64,000 nt of DNA. It comes from Sulfurimonas hongkongensis (lineage in GTDB: Bacteria > Campylobacterota > Campylobacteria > Campylobacterales > Sulfurimonadaceae). The stretch is from contig NZ_AUPZ01000004.1 in NCBI RefSeq assembly GCF_000445475.1, forward strand, positions 62,001 to 126,000, given 5' to 3'. This document shows positions 16,468 to 26,019 of the stretch, piece after piece (position 1 is the stretch's first letter; each line of letters starts with the position of its first letter). A program made the position numbers and the translations under genes. The notes beneath the pieces were generated by a model. That model was given only the letters and a program-made list of their open reading frames with translations, was not told the DNA's origin and ran no database searches.

Positions 16468-17551
16468 AGTATTTTTAATTTTGCTCTTAAGCTTAAAACT
16501 TTTTGCATCTACTTATGAGTGGAGCGTTGAGGCCAATAAGAGAAGTGCGATGACAAATGAACCGATACATCTAACATACACTTGTAATTTTAGTGACAGT
16601 GCACAGACATACACTATAGAGTTTAATCCAGTTGTGGACAATGAAGAGCATAGAATTTTGCTTTTTAGTGAAGATGAGAGCATAGTAGATGAAAAAAGAG
16701 TTAATACTTATGAGTATCTGCTCTATGTAAAAAAAGCACAAGATTTGAAACTTTTTTTTGATACTATGATGAAAAAAACAAATAAAGACTCCATCCAAAA
16801 TAGCGTTATAGGGCGAGATAATGTTGAGCGTGAAGATTATAGTGTAAAGATTATCAGACAAAAAGGTGTAGAGCTTGAGATAAAAGATGCTAAAAGCAAT
16901 CTTGTAGGAAGACTGAGTGCTGATGTAAAAAAGGATAAGAGTAGCATTATGTCTTATGAGCCTTATCATTTAGAGATAAAGATAGATGGTAGTGCAAATT
17001 TTGATGCAATAAAAGCAATTCATTTTGACATAGATGGAGTTAAAGTTATAGAAGAAAAACCCATAAAAAATCTAGAACTTACAAAAGATGGGTATGTAGG
17101 TTCATGGAGTCAAAAGTTTGCTTTTGTGAGCGATAGTAACTTTACTATCCCTAGCATTGAGATAGAGTACTTCGACTTAGAGGAGAAAAAACTTAAATCT
17201 TTGAACTTTGACAAAGTGGCTGTTGAGGTTAAAAAGCTTTATAAAAAAGAGGAACTTTTAGAAAAAGAAGAAAAAGACTTTGAGATAGAGTATGAGTATA
17301 TCTACTATCTGTTAGCATTTTTAGCGGGGTTTCTTTTTGCTAAAATCAAGTTTAAAAAAAAGGTTAAACTCTCATCCGCCGAGATGCTTATGAATAAAAA
17401 GATAGATGAGGCTAAGTCCTTAGAAGAGTTAGTTTTTCTTTTGGCTTTAAGTGATGCAAAAAAATATAATGAGATTATAGAGAGTATTGAGAAAAAAGAG
17501 ATAAAGTCTTTGAAAAATGCCAAAGAGAAGAGCAAGTTCAAGATAAGTTAA
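16448..17551 (+). CDS. BatD-like protein (first Bat trio)
   Basis: 367 residues. It has a signal peptide (LILLLSLKLFASTYEW), a periplasmic part with repeated beta-rich domains of BatD type, one transmembrane helix near residues 280-298 and a charged cytoplasmic tail. BatD proteins act with the VWA proteins BatA/BatB in envelope stress or aerotolerance; the biochemical role is unsettled. The ATG lies inside the end of the upstream gene, so translation is coupled. It is shorter than the second copy at 24604 (471 residues) and diverged from it. Confidence 0.8.
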   Translation: MKNNLGKVFLILLLSLKLFASTYEWSVEANKRSAMTNEPIHLTYTCNFSDSAQTYTIEFNPVVDNEEHRILLFSEDESIVDEKRVNTYEYLLYVKKAQDLKLFFDTMMKKTNKDSIQNSVIGRDNVEREDYSVKIIRQKGVELEIKDAKSNLVGRLSADVKKDKSSIMSYEPYHLEIKIDGSANFDAIKAIHFDIDGVKVIEEKPIKNLELTKDGYVGSWSQKFAFVSDSNFTIPSIEIEYFDLEEKKLKSLNFDKVAVEVKKLYKKEELLEKEEKDFEIEYEYIYYLLAFLAGFLFAKIKFKKKVKLSSAEMLMNKKIDEAKSLEELVFLLALSDAKKYNEIIESIEKKEIKSLKNAKEKSKFKIS

Positions 17552-17597
17552 ATGCTTTTTAACTAAAATTTGTGAGATTTTAAAGAGGAAAAATTAT

Positions 17598-18647
17598 ATG
17601 AAAATATCATCTAAGCTAATGTTTTGGATATTTATCACTGTTTTGTTTATGAGTGGATGTGCTCAAAAAATTAAGATAAAAGCACTACAGCCTGCTGAAG
17701 TAGAAGAGATGGCTATAAAGAAAAAAATAGCAATAAGTGACTTTAAAAATGACAGTTATGGTCTCTCAGGAAAGATAGAGTCTCAAATAGCTAAGCACAA
17801 ACTAGATCAAAAGAGATATTTTACAGTTGTAAGTAGAAAAGACTTAGACAAGATTATGGCTGAGCAAAAGTTACAATCATCTGAGCTAATGGATGAGACA
17901 ACTGCTACGAGGGTTGGTAAGCTCATAGGTGCTCAAGCGGTTATAAATGGTGAGATAGCATCTGCTAGTGGCAAGTCAGGCAGATATAAAAAAGATGCAA
18001 AGGAGTGTCTAAACTATACTAAAAAAGGGTGTACTAAATGGCGTTACTATAAAGTAACTTGCCATACTACAAAAGCCTCAGTTTCTGCAAATATTAATAT
18101 AGTAGATGTTGAGACAGGTTCTATAATCTATGGAGATACTATTAGTAAAGAATATTCTGCTGATTCTTGTAAACCTATTATGCTTGGTTATTTTAGTCTT
18201 GGAGGCTCCACTGAAATTTTATCAAAAGGACAAGCACTAAATAGACTAACTTCGGCAATAGCAAGTGAATTTGTATATAAACTCACTCCTAACTATATCT
18301 ACTTTGAAATAGCACTTCTTGATGAGATAGAAATTGATAATGTAACTGATAGGCAAGAAGATATTTTTGAGTACGCTTTAGAGTATATCAAGGCTGGTCG
18401 CATGGACAAAGCAGAGTCAATGCTTCAAGAACTTTTAGATGAGCTTGATGGTAGGTCTTATGTGGTTGCATATGTTTATGGAGTAGTTCAAGAAGCCCAA
18501 GGAAAACTAGAGCATGCAAAAAAAGCATATACTTTGGCTGATGACTTGACTATGGGACCAGTAGAAGAGATAAACTTAGCTCTTAGAAGGATAGATAACT
18601 CGATCGATAAAAAAGAGAGAGCAAAGAGGCAAATAAGTGCTAAGTAG
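17598..18647 (+). CDS. CsgG-like lipoprotein with C-terminal helical repeat
   Basis: 349 residues. The lipobox is LFMSGCAQ. Residues ~35-215 form a CsgG/LpoB-type domain (KKIAISDFKN, FTVVSRKDLDKIMAEQKL, VGKLIGAQAVINGEI). The C-terminal ~90 residues look like TPR helices (YALEYIKAGRMDKAESMLQEL; VYGVVQEAQGKLEHAKKAY). CsgG-family lipoproteins build outer-membrane pores or regulate envelope enzymes. The cysteines in AKECLNYTKKGCTKW and KVTCH are unusual for CsgG. It lies in the Bat region and overlaps an LPP20-like gene by 11 nt, so the two lipoproteins probably work together. Confidence 0.82.
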   Translation: MKISSKLMFWIFITVLFMSGCAQKIKIKALQPAEVEEMAIKKKIAISDFKNDSYGLSGKIESQIAKHKLDQKRYFTVVSRKDLDKIMAEQKLQSSELMDETTATRVGKLIGAQAVINGEIASASGKSGRYKKDAKECLNYTKKGCTKWRYYKVTCHTTKASVSANINIVDVETGSIIYGDTISKEYSADSCKPIMLGYFSLGGSTEILSKGQALNRLTSAIASEFVYKLTPNYIYFEIALLDEIEIDNVTDRQEDIFEYALEYIKAGRMDKAESMLQELLDELDGRSYVVAYVYGVVQEAQGKLEHAKKAYTLADDLTMGPVEEINLALRRIDNSIDKKERAKRQISAK

Positions 18648-19644
18648 ATATATTAAAACTCTGATTTTGTCACTATTGGCTCTATTTCTTTTAAATGGGT
18701 GCCTAGGTTCTTCTACTCCGATGCCACAAGCAAAATCACTGCCAGCTTGGATAAATGCACCACTTCCTAGCGATAATAGTAAGTTTATGTATGGAATGGC
18801 TATAGCAAAGGATAGAGAGAGTGCTATAAAAGCAGCTCTAAGCGATATGGTTGCAAAGCTTGGAACTACTATAGAATCCTCTTATGAGTCAAATGAAGAG
18901 GTTCGTGGTGGATTTGTAAACTCAAGTGTTAAAAATCAGATAAAGTCAGATGTCTCAAAGATTAGCATAAACAATTATGAGGTTATCAAGTCTCACAAAG
19001 TTAGCTATAGAGAGTTTGCAGTGATGCTACGAAGCGATAAAGTAAAGTTTATAAAAGGGCTTAAAGAAAGCCTAGAGACACAAAAAAGAGAGATAACACA
19101 AAAGTATGACTCACTAAAAGATTTAGACGCACTAAGTAGATACAACACAAAAAAAGAGCTATCTCTTAAGTCTAGTGAGTTACTCTCAAATGTTCTTATA
19201 GTCTCAGAATTAGATAAGAGTTTTGATAAAAAAGGGAATTTAAATTTTATAGAGATAAAACAAAAAGAGTTTTTAAAAGAAGCAAAGAGTTTGAAATTTT
19301 CTGTAAAAGGGGATGCTAAATCTTCAAAGTTTATAAAAAGTATAAAAAACTATCTTGCACAAAATGGTTTTAATGTAGTAGATACAAAAGATGCTATAGA
19401 GATAAAAATTAAAACTAGTGATAATATAAATCGTAGTAGTTTTATAAAGATAGCCGTTATTACTTTAGACATCGGTGTTTATGATAAAAACCAAAGAATT
19501 GGTGGAAAGAGCAAAATACTAAAAGAGAGATATAATGGTTCAAAGGAGAGTGTATATAAAAATGCTTCAATTCATCTTGAACAGGATATAAAGTCTCAAG
19601 GTATAAACGAGGTCATTGGAATTAATTTAGTAGAAAATCATTAA
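18637..19644 (+). CDS. LPP20-like lipoprotein
   Basis: 335 residues. A GTG start lies inside the end of the CsgG-like gene, followed by a signal with lipobox LLNGCLG. The segment PAWINAPLPSD...YGMAIAKDRESAIKAALSDM (residues ~33-75) is the LPP20 signature: a W-x-N-P-like start followed by an Ala-rich helix. The C-terminal half (from ~residue 210) has a second alpha/beta domain of unknown type. It is probably outer-membrane associated, in a pair with the preceding CsgG-like lipoprotein, as seen for several outer-membrane lipoprotein clusters. Confidence 0.78.
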   Translation: MLSRYIKTLILSLLALFLLNGCLGSSTPMPQAKSLPAWINAPLPSDNSKFMYGMAIAKDRESAIKAALSDMVAKLGTTIESSYESNEEVRGGFVNSSVKNQIKSDVSKISINNYEVIKSHKVSYREFAVMLRSDKVKFIKGLKESLETQKREITQKYDSLKDLDALSRYNTKKELSLKSSELLSNVLIVSELDKSFDKKGNLNFIEIKQKEFLKEAKSLKFSVKGDAKSSKFIKSIKNYLAQNGFNVVDTKDAIEIKIKTSDNINRSSFIKIAVITLDIGVYDKNQRIGGKSKILKERYNGSKESVYKNASIHLEQDIKSQGINEVIGINLVENH

Positions 19645-19693
19645 CCACGCTTAGATATACTTCTCTACACATTTAACATAAGGTCATTTTAGT

Positions 19694-20641
19694 ATGGTTT
19701 CGAAGATACAAAAGATTAAAAAAGAAGTCTCAAAAGTAGTTGTAGGACAAGAAAAGATGATAGATGGTATGCTTATCGCACTTTTGTGTGATGGACATAT
19801 CCTCATAGAAGGCGTCCCTGGACTTGCAAAAACTACAACAGTTAATGCATTAGCATCCTCACTTGGACTTGGTTTTAAGAGAGTCCAATTTACTCCAGAT
19901 CTGCTTCCATCAGATATTTTGGGAGCTGAGATTTATGATCCACAAAACAATAGCTTTAAAATCAAAAAAGGTCCTATCTTTACTAACCTGTTACTAGCCG
20001 ATGAGATAAACCGAGCACCGGCAAAGGTTCAATCAGCACTCCTTGAGGTGATGCAGGAGAAGCAGGTGACACTAGGCGATGCATCGTTTAAGTTAGACCT
20101 TCCTTTCTTCGTTATGGCTACGCAAAATCCAGTTGAACAAGAGGGTGTTTATCAACTCCCCGAAGCTCAACTAGATAGATTTATGCTAAAGATTGTAGTT
20201 GATTACAACACCAAAGATGAAGAGTTGGAAATTGCAAGACGTATCTCTAGTGGTGCATTTGAGAAAATCTCAGCGGTCATAGACGCAAGTGAACTCCAAG
20301 AGTTAAAAGAGGCAATAAAGAGTGTTCATATAGATGAAGAGGTTGAAAAGTATATCATAGAGCTTGTCAGTGCTACAAGAAATCCTAAAGATTATGGACT
20401 TGAAGAACTTGAAGATTTTATACAGTTTGGAGCATCTCCTCGTGTGAGTATCGATATGTTTAAAGCTGTAAAGGCTATGGCATATCTCAGAGCAAAAGAG
20501 TTTGTAACTCCTATTGATGTTGCATATGTAGCAAAAGAAGTTATGCGCCATCGCATTGTACTCTCTTATGAGGCTGAGGCTGAGGGTATTACCACTGATG
20601 AGATTATTCAAAAAGTCTTAGAGACAGTAGCTATCCCTTAA
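19694..20641 (+). CDS. MoxR-family AAA+ ATPase
   Basis: 315 residues. Walker A GVPGLAKTT, Walker B LLADEINRAP, sensor 1 ATQNPVEQEG and the arginine-finger region LDRFMLKI are all present, and the C-terminal lid matches MoxR. MoxR ATPases act as chaperones that mature or activate VWA-domain proteins encoded nearby. Here DUF58, BatA- and BatB/C-like genes follow, the standard MoxR-Bat order. The first Bat trio upstream has no MoxR of its own and may share this one. Confidence 0.95.
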   Translation: MVSKIQKIKKEVSKVVVGQEKMIDGMLIALLCDGHILIEGVPGLAKTTTVNALASSLGLGFKRVQFTPDLLPSDILGAEIYDPQNNSFKIKKGPIFTNLLLADEINRAPAKVQSALLEVMQEKQVTLGDASFKLDLPFFVMATQNPVEQEGVYQLPEAQLDRFMLKIVVDYNTKDEELEIARRISSGAFEKISAVIDASELQELKEAIKSVHIDEEVEKYIIELVSATRNPKDYGLEELEDFIQFGASPRVSIDMFKAVKAMAYLRAKEFVTPIDVAYVAKEVMRHRIVLSYEAEAEGITTDEIIQKVLETVAIP

Positions 20642-20651
20642 GGCGTGGATT

Positions 20652-21482
20652 TTGAGTAAACTTCAAAAGATTTTGGTTCGAGCTAGACGACAAGTCTTCA
20701 GTGAAATGATTGGAAACAATCCATCTATATTTCACGGTGAGGGCTATGACTTTATAGAGCTTCGTGAGTATATGCATGGTGATGATATTCGTCATATCGA
20801 CTGGAATATTACGGCTAAGATGCAGCGCCCATATATAAAAGTTTTTCGTGAAGAGAGAGAACTAAATGTTGTTTTAGTATCTGTTTTAAATGGAAGCGTA
20901 CACTTTGGCTCAAAGAAGTTTAAACAAGATAGCATTGCTGAGGTAAATGCACTTTTGGGCTATTCAACTCTAAAAAATGGCGACTTACTAAGTTCATATA
21001 TCTTTACAGATAAGCTAATTTCAAGCTCAAAGCCTAGCAAAAAACTCCACCAGGTTCAAAAAACTACACAAGAGATACTTGATTTTGATGCATTAAACCA
21101 AAAGCTTGACTTTAAAGTTATCACCGATACGCTTTATAAAAGACTAAAAAGAAAGTCACTCATCGTAATCATAGGAGATTTTTTTGAGATACCAGACTTT
21201 AATGTTTTAGCAAAAAAGCATGAAGTTATAGCGATAATAGTTAGAGATATCTTAGAAGAAAAACCTCCCAAAATGGGCTTTGCATCTCTAGTTGATCCAC
21301 AAAGCGGAGCTACATTAGAGGGAGATTTTAATGCTTCAAGTGTTGAGTCTTACGCAAAAAAAGTGGCTGCACATGATCATAAGCTCTTTGATACTCTTAA
21401 AAAGCACAGAGTGAGATTTACTAAAGTTTATACACATAAGAGTGCTAGCGTAGAGCTTCGCAGACTCTTTGAGGGTAGATAG
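20652..21482 (+). CDS. DUF58 domain protein
   Basis: 276 residues, TTG start 8 nt after AAGG and 10 nt after the moxR stop. The diagnostic region (GEGYDFIELREYMHGDDIRH followed by IDWNITAKMQRPYIKVFREER) is the DUF58 signature. DUF58 proteins form part of MoxR-Bat operons; this one lacks N-terminal membrane helices, so it is probably cytoplasmic. Position between MoxR and the VWA genes supports a role in that complex. Confidence 0.93.
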   Translation: MSKLQKILVRARRQVFSEMIGNNPSIFHGEGYDFIELREYMHGDDIRHIDWNITAKMQRPYIKVFREERELNVVLVSVLNGSVHFGSKKFKQDSIAEVNALLGYSTLKNGDLLSSYIFTDKLISSSKPSKKLHQVQKTTQEILDFDALNQKLDFKVITDTLYKRLKRKSLIVIIGDFFEIPDFNVLAKKHEVIAIIVRDILEEKPPKMGFASLVDPQSGATLEGDFNASSVESYAKKVAAHDHKLFDTLKKHRVRFTKVYTHKSASVELRRLFEGR

Positions 21483-21875
21483 ATGCAAGATATAGAACTT
21501 CATGACATAAAGACTATAGTTGAGATAGAAGAGTACTCATTTTTTTACCTCTTAGGTACTATTTTTATAGTTGCGATGATTCTTTTAGCGCTTGTTTATC
21601 TTCTTGTAAGATATATAAAAAACAAAAATGCTTATAACCAACGGGCAGAGCATTACAAGCTGATGGCTTCGCAAGATTTAAGTAAAACAAAAGAAGCGGC
21701 TTATGCTATCACTCATTTTGGGTTTACTTTTAGAGATGATTCGCCTAGACACTTTAAGATGTATGAAAACCTAATTAAAAGACTTGAACCATATAAGTAT
21801 AAAAAAGAGGTAGAGGCTTTTGATGATGAAGTCAAAAGTTATATAGAACTATATCGAGGTATGATTGATGTTTGA
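21483..21875 (+). CDS. Small membrane protein of MoxR-Bat operon (DUF4381-like)
   Basis: 130 residues with one N-terminal transmembrane helix (residues ~18-40) and a helical cytoplasmic domain (YAITHFGFTF...HFKMYENLIKRLEPYKYKKEV). In MoxR-Bat operons a DUF4381-type protein usually occupies this place between DUF58 and the VWA genes. It starts immediately after the DUF58 stop and overlaps the next gene's start by 8 nt. Confidence 0.75.
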   Translation: MQDIELHDIKTIVEIEEYSFFYLLGTIFIVAMILLALVYLLVRYIKNKNAYNQRAEHYKLMASQDLSKTKEAAYAITHFGFTFRDDSPRHFKMYENLIKRLEPYKYKKEVEAFDDEVKSYIELYRGMIDV

Positions 21876-22797
21876 GGACATCTATTTTGAGTATCCATTA
21901 TTAGCTTTTTTAATCGTTTTTTTTATAGCTTGTGCCTTTTTTTGCAAGCAAAGAGCTTCTGCTATATACTTTCCTCATACAAAAGACTTTATGCACAATT
22001 CTGTCTCCGCCTCAAGGGTGCTTTTTTTTCTAAAGTGGCTTGGTGTTATTATGCTCATAACAGCTATGATGTCGCCTATAAAAGATGAACCTTATGAGTT
22101 AGAGCCAAAAGATGGTTATGAGATAGCACTTATACTAGATGCTTCTCAGTCGATGCAAGCACAGGGTTTTGACAATGCAAATCCATACTCCACAAGATTT
22201 GATGTAGTAAAAGAGATAGTTAGCTCATTTATCAAAGAGAGAAAAAATGACAATATTGGTCTTGTTGTTTTTGGTGCCTACTCTTTTATAGCATCTCCAC
22301 TTACTTATGATGAAAACATTCTAAACAAGATAGTCTCTCAGCTACAAATTGGCATGGCAGGGCAATATACAGCACTATACACATCTCTTGCTCAAGGGGT
22401 AAATCTTCTAAAGATGAGTGAGTCAAAAAGTAAGGTTGCAATTTTACTAACTGATGGATATAGTACACCACAGATAGACAAAGTTCCTCTTGACGTAGCC
22501 TTAGATATGGCAAAAAAAGAGAGTGTAAAAGTCTACCCTATTGGCATCGGGATGCCTCATGAGTATAATAGTGAGGTTTTGGTGAAGATTGCACAAGAGA
22601 CTGGAGGAAAAGCTTTTGGAGCTGCAAGTGCTAGTGAGCTTGAGAGAGTTTATAAAAAGATAGATGAACTAGAGACCTCAGAGATAAAAGCTCAAACATT
22701 TTCATATACTAAATATTATTACTTTTATCCGCTTTTTATTGCACTTCTTAGTCTAATGTTATATGTTTTTTTAAAAAACAAAAGAGGTAGTTTATGA
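21868..22797 (+). CDS. BatA-like VWA membrane protein (second Bat trio)
   Basis: 309 residues. N-terminal membrane helices precede a VWA domain with MIDAS DASQS (Gln replaces the Gly of the first copy) and LLTDGYSTP, and a C-terminal helix follows. Start choice: GAGG at 21856-21859 is 8 nt from the ATG at 21868, so the TTG at 21865 is less likely. It overlaps the following gene by 4 nt, exactly as in the first trio. It is the paralogue of the gene at 14111 with clear sequence divergence. Confidence 0.9.
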   Translation: MFEDIYFEYPLLAFLIVFFIACAFFCKQRASAIYFPHTKDFMHNSVSASRVLFFLKWLGVIMLITAMMSPIKDEPYELEPKDGYEIALILDASQSMQAQGFDNANPYSTRFDVVKEIVSSFIKERKNDNIGLVVFGAYSFIASPLTYDENILNKIVSQLQIGMAGQYTALYTSLAQGVNLLKMSESKSKVAILLTDGYSTPQIDKVPLDVALDMAKKESVKVYPIGIGMPHEYNSEVLVKIAQETGGKAFGAASASELERVYKKIDELETSEIKAQTFSYTKYYYFYPLFIALLSLMLYVFLKNKRGSL

Positions 22798-24620
22798 GTT
22801 TTTTACATCCTGAATTTTTATACTATATGCTTCCTCCACTTATCATTCTTTTTGGGTTACTACTCACTCAAAAAGAGTCCGAGGCTCAATTTTTTTCACA
22901 AGAGGTTATGGATAAGCTAAGAGTAAGCGCAAATTCAATGACACAAAGAGCTAGAAATGCTCTGTTTTTACTTATAGGAATTTTTATGATTTTAGCATTA
23001 GCCGAGCCAGTTTTTGATGAAGGCAAGGTCTTGGTAAAAGCAAAGAGTGCAGATGTGATGATAGCTCTTGATATAAGTGACTCAATGTTAGCACAAGATG
23101 TTTATCCAAATCGCTTAGAGCTAGCAAAACAAAAGGCTTTAATGTTTTTAGATGAGATGAGTGATGAGAGAGTTGGAGTGATGGCATTTGCTAAAAGCTC
23201 TTACCTTGTTTCGCCTCTTAGTTTTGATAGTAGTGCGGTTAGTTTTTTACTTAAACAACTAGATACTAGCTCCATAACTCAAAAGGGGACTGACTTTTTA
23301 TCCATCTTAGAAGCATTTGCAAAAACTAATGAGAATAGAGATGAAAAATATCTTTTAATTCTTAGTGATGGCGGAGATGCAATAGATTTCAGAGATGAGA
23401 TAGAGTTTGCTCAAAAAAACAAGATAGTGGTCTTTGTTCTTGGCATAGCAACAAAAGAGGGTGCACCCGTAAAAAAAGAAGATGGAAACTTTATAAAGCA
23501 AAATAGTAAAATAATCATCTCAAAACTAAATAAAGAGATATCTTCTCTGGCTACAGAGAGTGGTGGAGTCTATATAAAGTCCTCACTCTCAAACACAGAT
23601 GTTAAAGCGATGTTAAAAGAGATAAAGTCCATCTCAAAAGAAAAAGAGCTTAAGAGCGAAGAGATAAATAAGTATGAGCCACTCTTTTACTATCCTCTAG
23701 CACTAGCACTTTTTTTACTTCTTATAGCTACTAGCTCTATCTCAAAAAGGGGAAAAACTGAGCTTCCAACTCTGCTACTCTTTTGTCTACTTATCTCTTT
23801 TAGTGTTGAGACAAGAGCTTCTATGCTTGACTTTATAGAGCTTGAGGATGCAAAAGAGGCTTATGAAAAGAAAGAGTATAAAAAATCTGCAGAGATCTAT
23901 GAAAACTATGCGAACAAGTCTCAGCTGGGCGAGGGATACTTTAATGCAGGAAATGCTTTTTACAAGCAAAAAAATTATAAAAAAGCTATAGAAGCTTATG
24001 AGAGAGCTATGTTTGATAGAGATGAGATGAGGGCTAAAAATCTCTCAAATCTTGGTAACGCTTATGCAAAATCATCAGAGCTTCAAAAGGCTGTAGAGGC
24101 TTATGAGAACTCTTTAGAGATAGAAGAGGACAGAGAGACTAGGGAGAATTTAGAAAGAGTCAAAAAACTGCTCAAAGAACAAGAAAAAAAACAAGATGAG
24201 CAAAAACAAGATGAGCAAAAAGAAGACGAGAAAAAAGAAGATAAAGAAAAATCTGATGATGCTAGTGAAAATTCAGATGAAAAAGATGATAATAGCCAAG
24301 ATGAGTCAAGCTCTAAAAGTAGCCAAAATGATGAAGAAAAAAAGAGCGATGAGACAAAAGCTAAAGAAGAAGAAAATAACAAACAAGATAAGCAAGATGC
24401 AAAAGAAAAGAAAAAAGAGCAGTTAGATGAACTCAAAGAGGATGAAAAGAGTAGCGATGAAAACTCAGATACAAGCCAAAAAGAGCAACAAGAGACACAA
24501 ATGAGTGATGCAGAGCAAAAAAAATGGCTAGATGAGATAAACACACAAAACAGTAGTTTTATGTATAAACTAAGTGATGAAAAACCTACAAAGAGGATGA
24601 GTGATGAGAAACCTTGGTAA
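22794..24620 (+). CDS. BatB/BatC-like VWA-TPR fusion (second Bat trio)
   Basis: 608 residues. A VWA domain has MIDAS DISDS and ILSDGGDA. Transmembrane segments lie near residues 60 and 310-345. Three TPR-like repeats follow (YEKKEYKKSAEIYENYA, GNAFYKQKNYKKAIEAYERA, LGNAYAKSSELQKAVEAYENS), then a ~120-residue Glu/Lys/Asp/Gln/Ser tail predicted to be disordered. The tail is much longer than in the first copy. The last residues (DEKPW) overlap the BatD start by 17 nt. Confidence 0.9.
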   Translation: MSFLHPEFLYYMLPPLIILFGLLLTQKESEAQFFSQEVMDKLRVSANSMTQRARNALFLLIGIFMILALAEPVFDEGKVLVKAKSADVMIALDISDSMLAQDVYPNRLELAKQKALMFLDEMSDERVGVMAFAKSSYLVSPLSFDSSAVSFLLKQLDTSSITQKGTDFLSILEAFAKTNENRDEKYLLILSDGGDAIDFRDEIEFAQKNKIVVFVLGIATKEGAPVKKEDGNFIKQNSKIIISKLNKEISSLATESGGVYIKSSLSNTDVKAMLKEIKSISKEKELKSEEINKYEPLFYYPLALALFLLLIATSSISKRGKTELPTLLLFCLLISFSVETRASMLDFIELEDAKEAYEKKEYKKSAEIYENYANKSQLGEGYFNAGNAFYKQKNYKKAIEAYERAMFDRDEMRAKNLSNLGNAYAKSSELQKAVEAYENSLEIEEDRETRENLERVKKLLKEQEKKQDEQKQDEQKEDEKKEDKEKSDDASENSDEKDDNSQDESSSKSSQNDEEKKSDETKAKEEENNKQDKQDAKEKKKEQLDELKEDEKSSDENSDTSQKEQQETQMSDAEQKKWLDEINTQNSSFMYKLSDEKPTKRMSDEKPW

Positions 24621-26019
24621 GATAATTTTAGTTTTATTTCTTTTAAAACTTAGTTTAGATGCTAGTGTCAGAGCTAGTGTAGATGCTACAAGTGTGGAGC
24701 TTGGTGAGATGGTAACTTACTCTTTGCACCTAAGCTCAACCAATGCAAGCAGACCAGTCATACAAACACTTTGTGGTGTAAATGTAATCTCAACAAGTTC
24801 TCAAAGTTCCATAGAGATGATAAATGGTAAAATCTCAAGAAACAATACATTTAGCTACAAGTTTATACCGCAAAAAGATTGTGTTATAGAGCCTATTGAG
24901 ATAGAAGTTGATGGAGTGATGCATAAAAGTAATGCAGTTGAGATAAAAGTGACACAAGGAAAGGCAAATGCTGATGCTGACTTTGTTTTGTCACTACAGA
25001 GCAGTACAAAAGAGGTTTATGTAGGAGAGCCCTTTGAAGTCACTCTTTTGTTTAAGCAAAAGTTAGGGGCTGAGGCAGTTGATAGTAAGTTTGAAGCACC
25101 AGAGTTAAAAGGTTTTTGGATAAAGAGCGAATCACAACCACAAAAAGTGCAAAAGGAAGGGTATATAGTCACAAAGGTAGTTTACAAGATGGCAGCTCAA
25201 AGAGCAGGAGCATTAACTATCTCAAAGGCACAGATGAGTGTAGCTTCAAGAAGTCATGCAAGAGATAGTTGGGGTTCGTGGGTACCAAAAATCAAGTGGA
25301 AAACATACTATTCAAACGAGTTGAACATAGATGTAAAGCCACTTCCTAGTGGTGTTGAACTTGTTGGTAACTTTAGCATTAAAGCAAATGTTGACAAAGA
25401 TGAGATAAATGCAAATGAAGCACTAAATCTTACTTTAGAAGTCTTAGGAGATGGAAATCTAGAGGATATAAAAAGTTTTAAACCATATATAGATTCAGTT
25501 AATGTTTTTGAAGAAGATATCTCCATTGATGGCAATAAACTCACTCAAAAAATAGCTTTTGTAGCCCAAGATGACTTTACTATAGAACCATTTACCTTGA
25601 AATATTTTGACCCTAAAACAAAAGAGATAAAAATAATAAAAACTAAAAGACAAAAGATAAAAGTTAATAACTCAAAGCCAAAAGAAGAGCTAGTTATAAA
25701 AAAAGAGTCAAGTGAACAAGTCTTAGTGGAAAGTGGTCAAAGTATGTCAACTCTATGGGCACTACTTGTTTTTGTGCTAGGGTTGATCTTAGGACTTGTT
25801 ATTGGGATAGTAAAACCATGGAAGATACTAAAAAAGCAAAAGGGCTTATCTCTAAAGGATGAGAGAGTACTTTTAGTAAAACTACTTCCATACAAATACG
25901 ATGAAAAGGTTAAGAAAATCATAGAAACAATAGAGCAAAATATCTACTCAGATACAAAGATAGAGATAGATAAAAAGCTCTTAAGAGAGGTAGTTAGGAA
26001 GTATATTACAGCTTCATAA
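24604..26019 (+). CDS. BatD-like protein (second Bat trio)
   Basis: 471 residues. The signal peptide (ILVLFLLKLSLDASV) is followed by a periplasmic region of repeated BatD beta-domains, one transmembrane helix at ~380-400 and a cytoplasmic helical tail. The ATG at 24604 aligns with the start of the first copy (both begin M-(K)-N-LGK), and GAGG at 24593-24596 is well spaced, so it is preferred over the GTG at 24601. It is the last gene of the long Bat block. Confidence 0.87.
   Translation: MRNLGKIILVLFLLKLSLDASVRASVDATSVELGEMVTYSLHLSSTNASRPVIQTLCGVNVISTSSQSSIEMINGKISRNNTFSYKFIPQKDCVIEPIEIEVDGVMHKSNAVEIKVTQGKANADADFVLSLQSSTKEVYVGEPFEVTLLFKQKLGAEAVDSKFEAPELKGFWIKSESQPQKVQKEGYIVTKVVYKMAAQRAGALTISKAQMSVASRSHARDSWGSWVPKIKWKTYYSNELNIDVKPLPSGVELVGNFSIKANVDKDEINANEALNLTLEVLGDGNLEDIKSFKPYIDSVNVFEEDISIDGNKLTQKIAFVAQDDFTIEPFTLKYFDPKTKEIKIIKTKRQKIKVNNSKPKEELVIKKESSEQVLVESGQSMSTLWALLVFVLGLILGLVIGIVKPWKILKKQKGLSLKDERVLLVKLLPYKYDEKVKKIIETIEQNIYSDTKIEIDKKLLREVVRKYITAS

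Noticed and set aside
24101-24544. 147-residue Ser/Phe-rich minus-strand ORF and a Lys-rich plus-strand ORF
   Set aside because: Shadows of the Glu/Lys-rich tail of the BatB/C protein; biased composition only.
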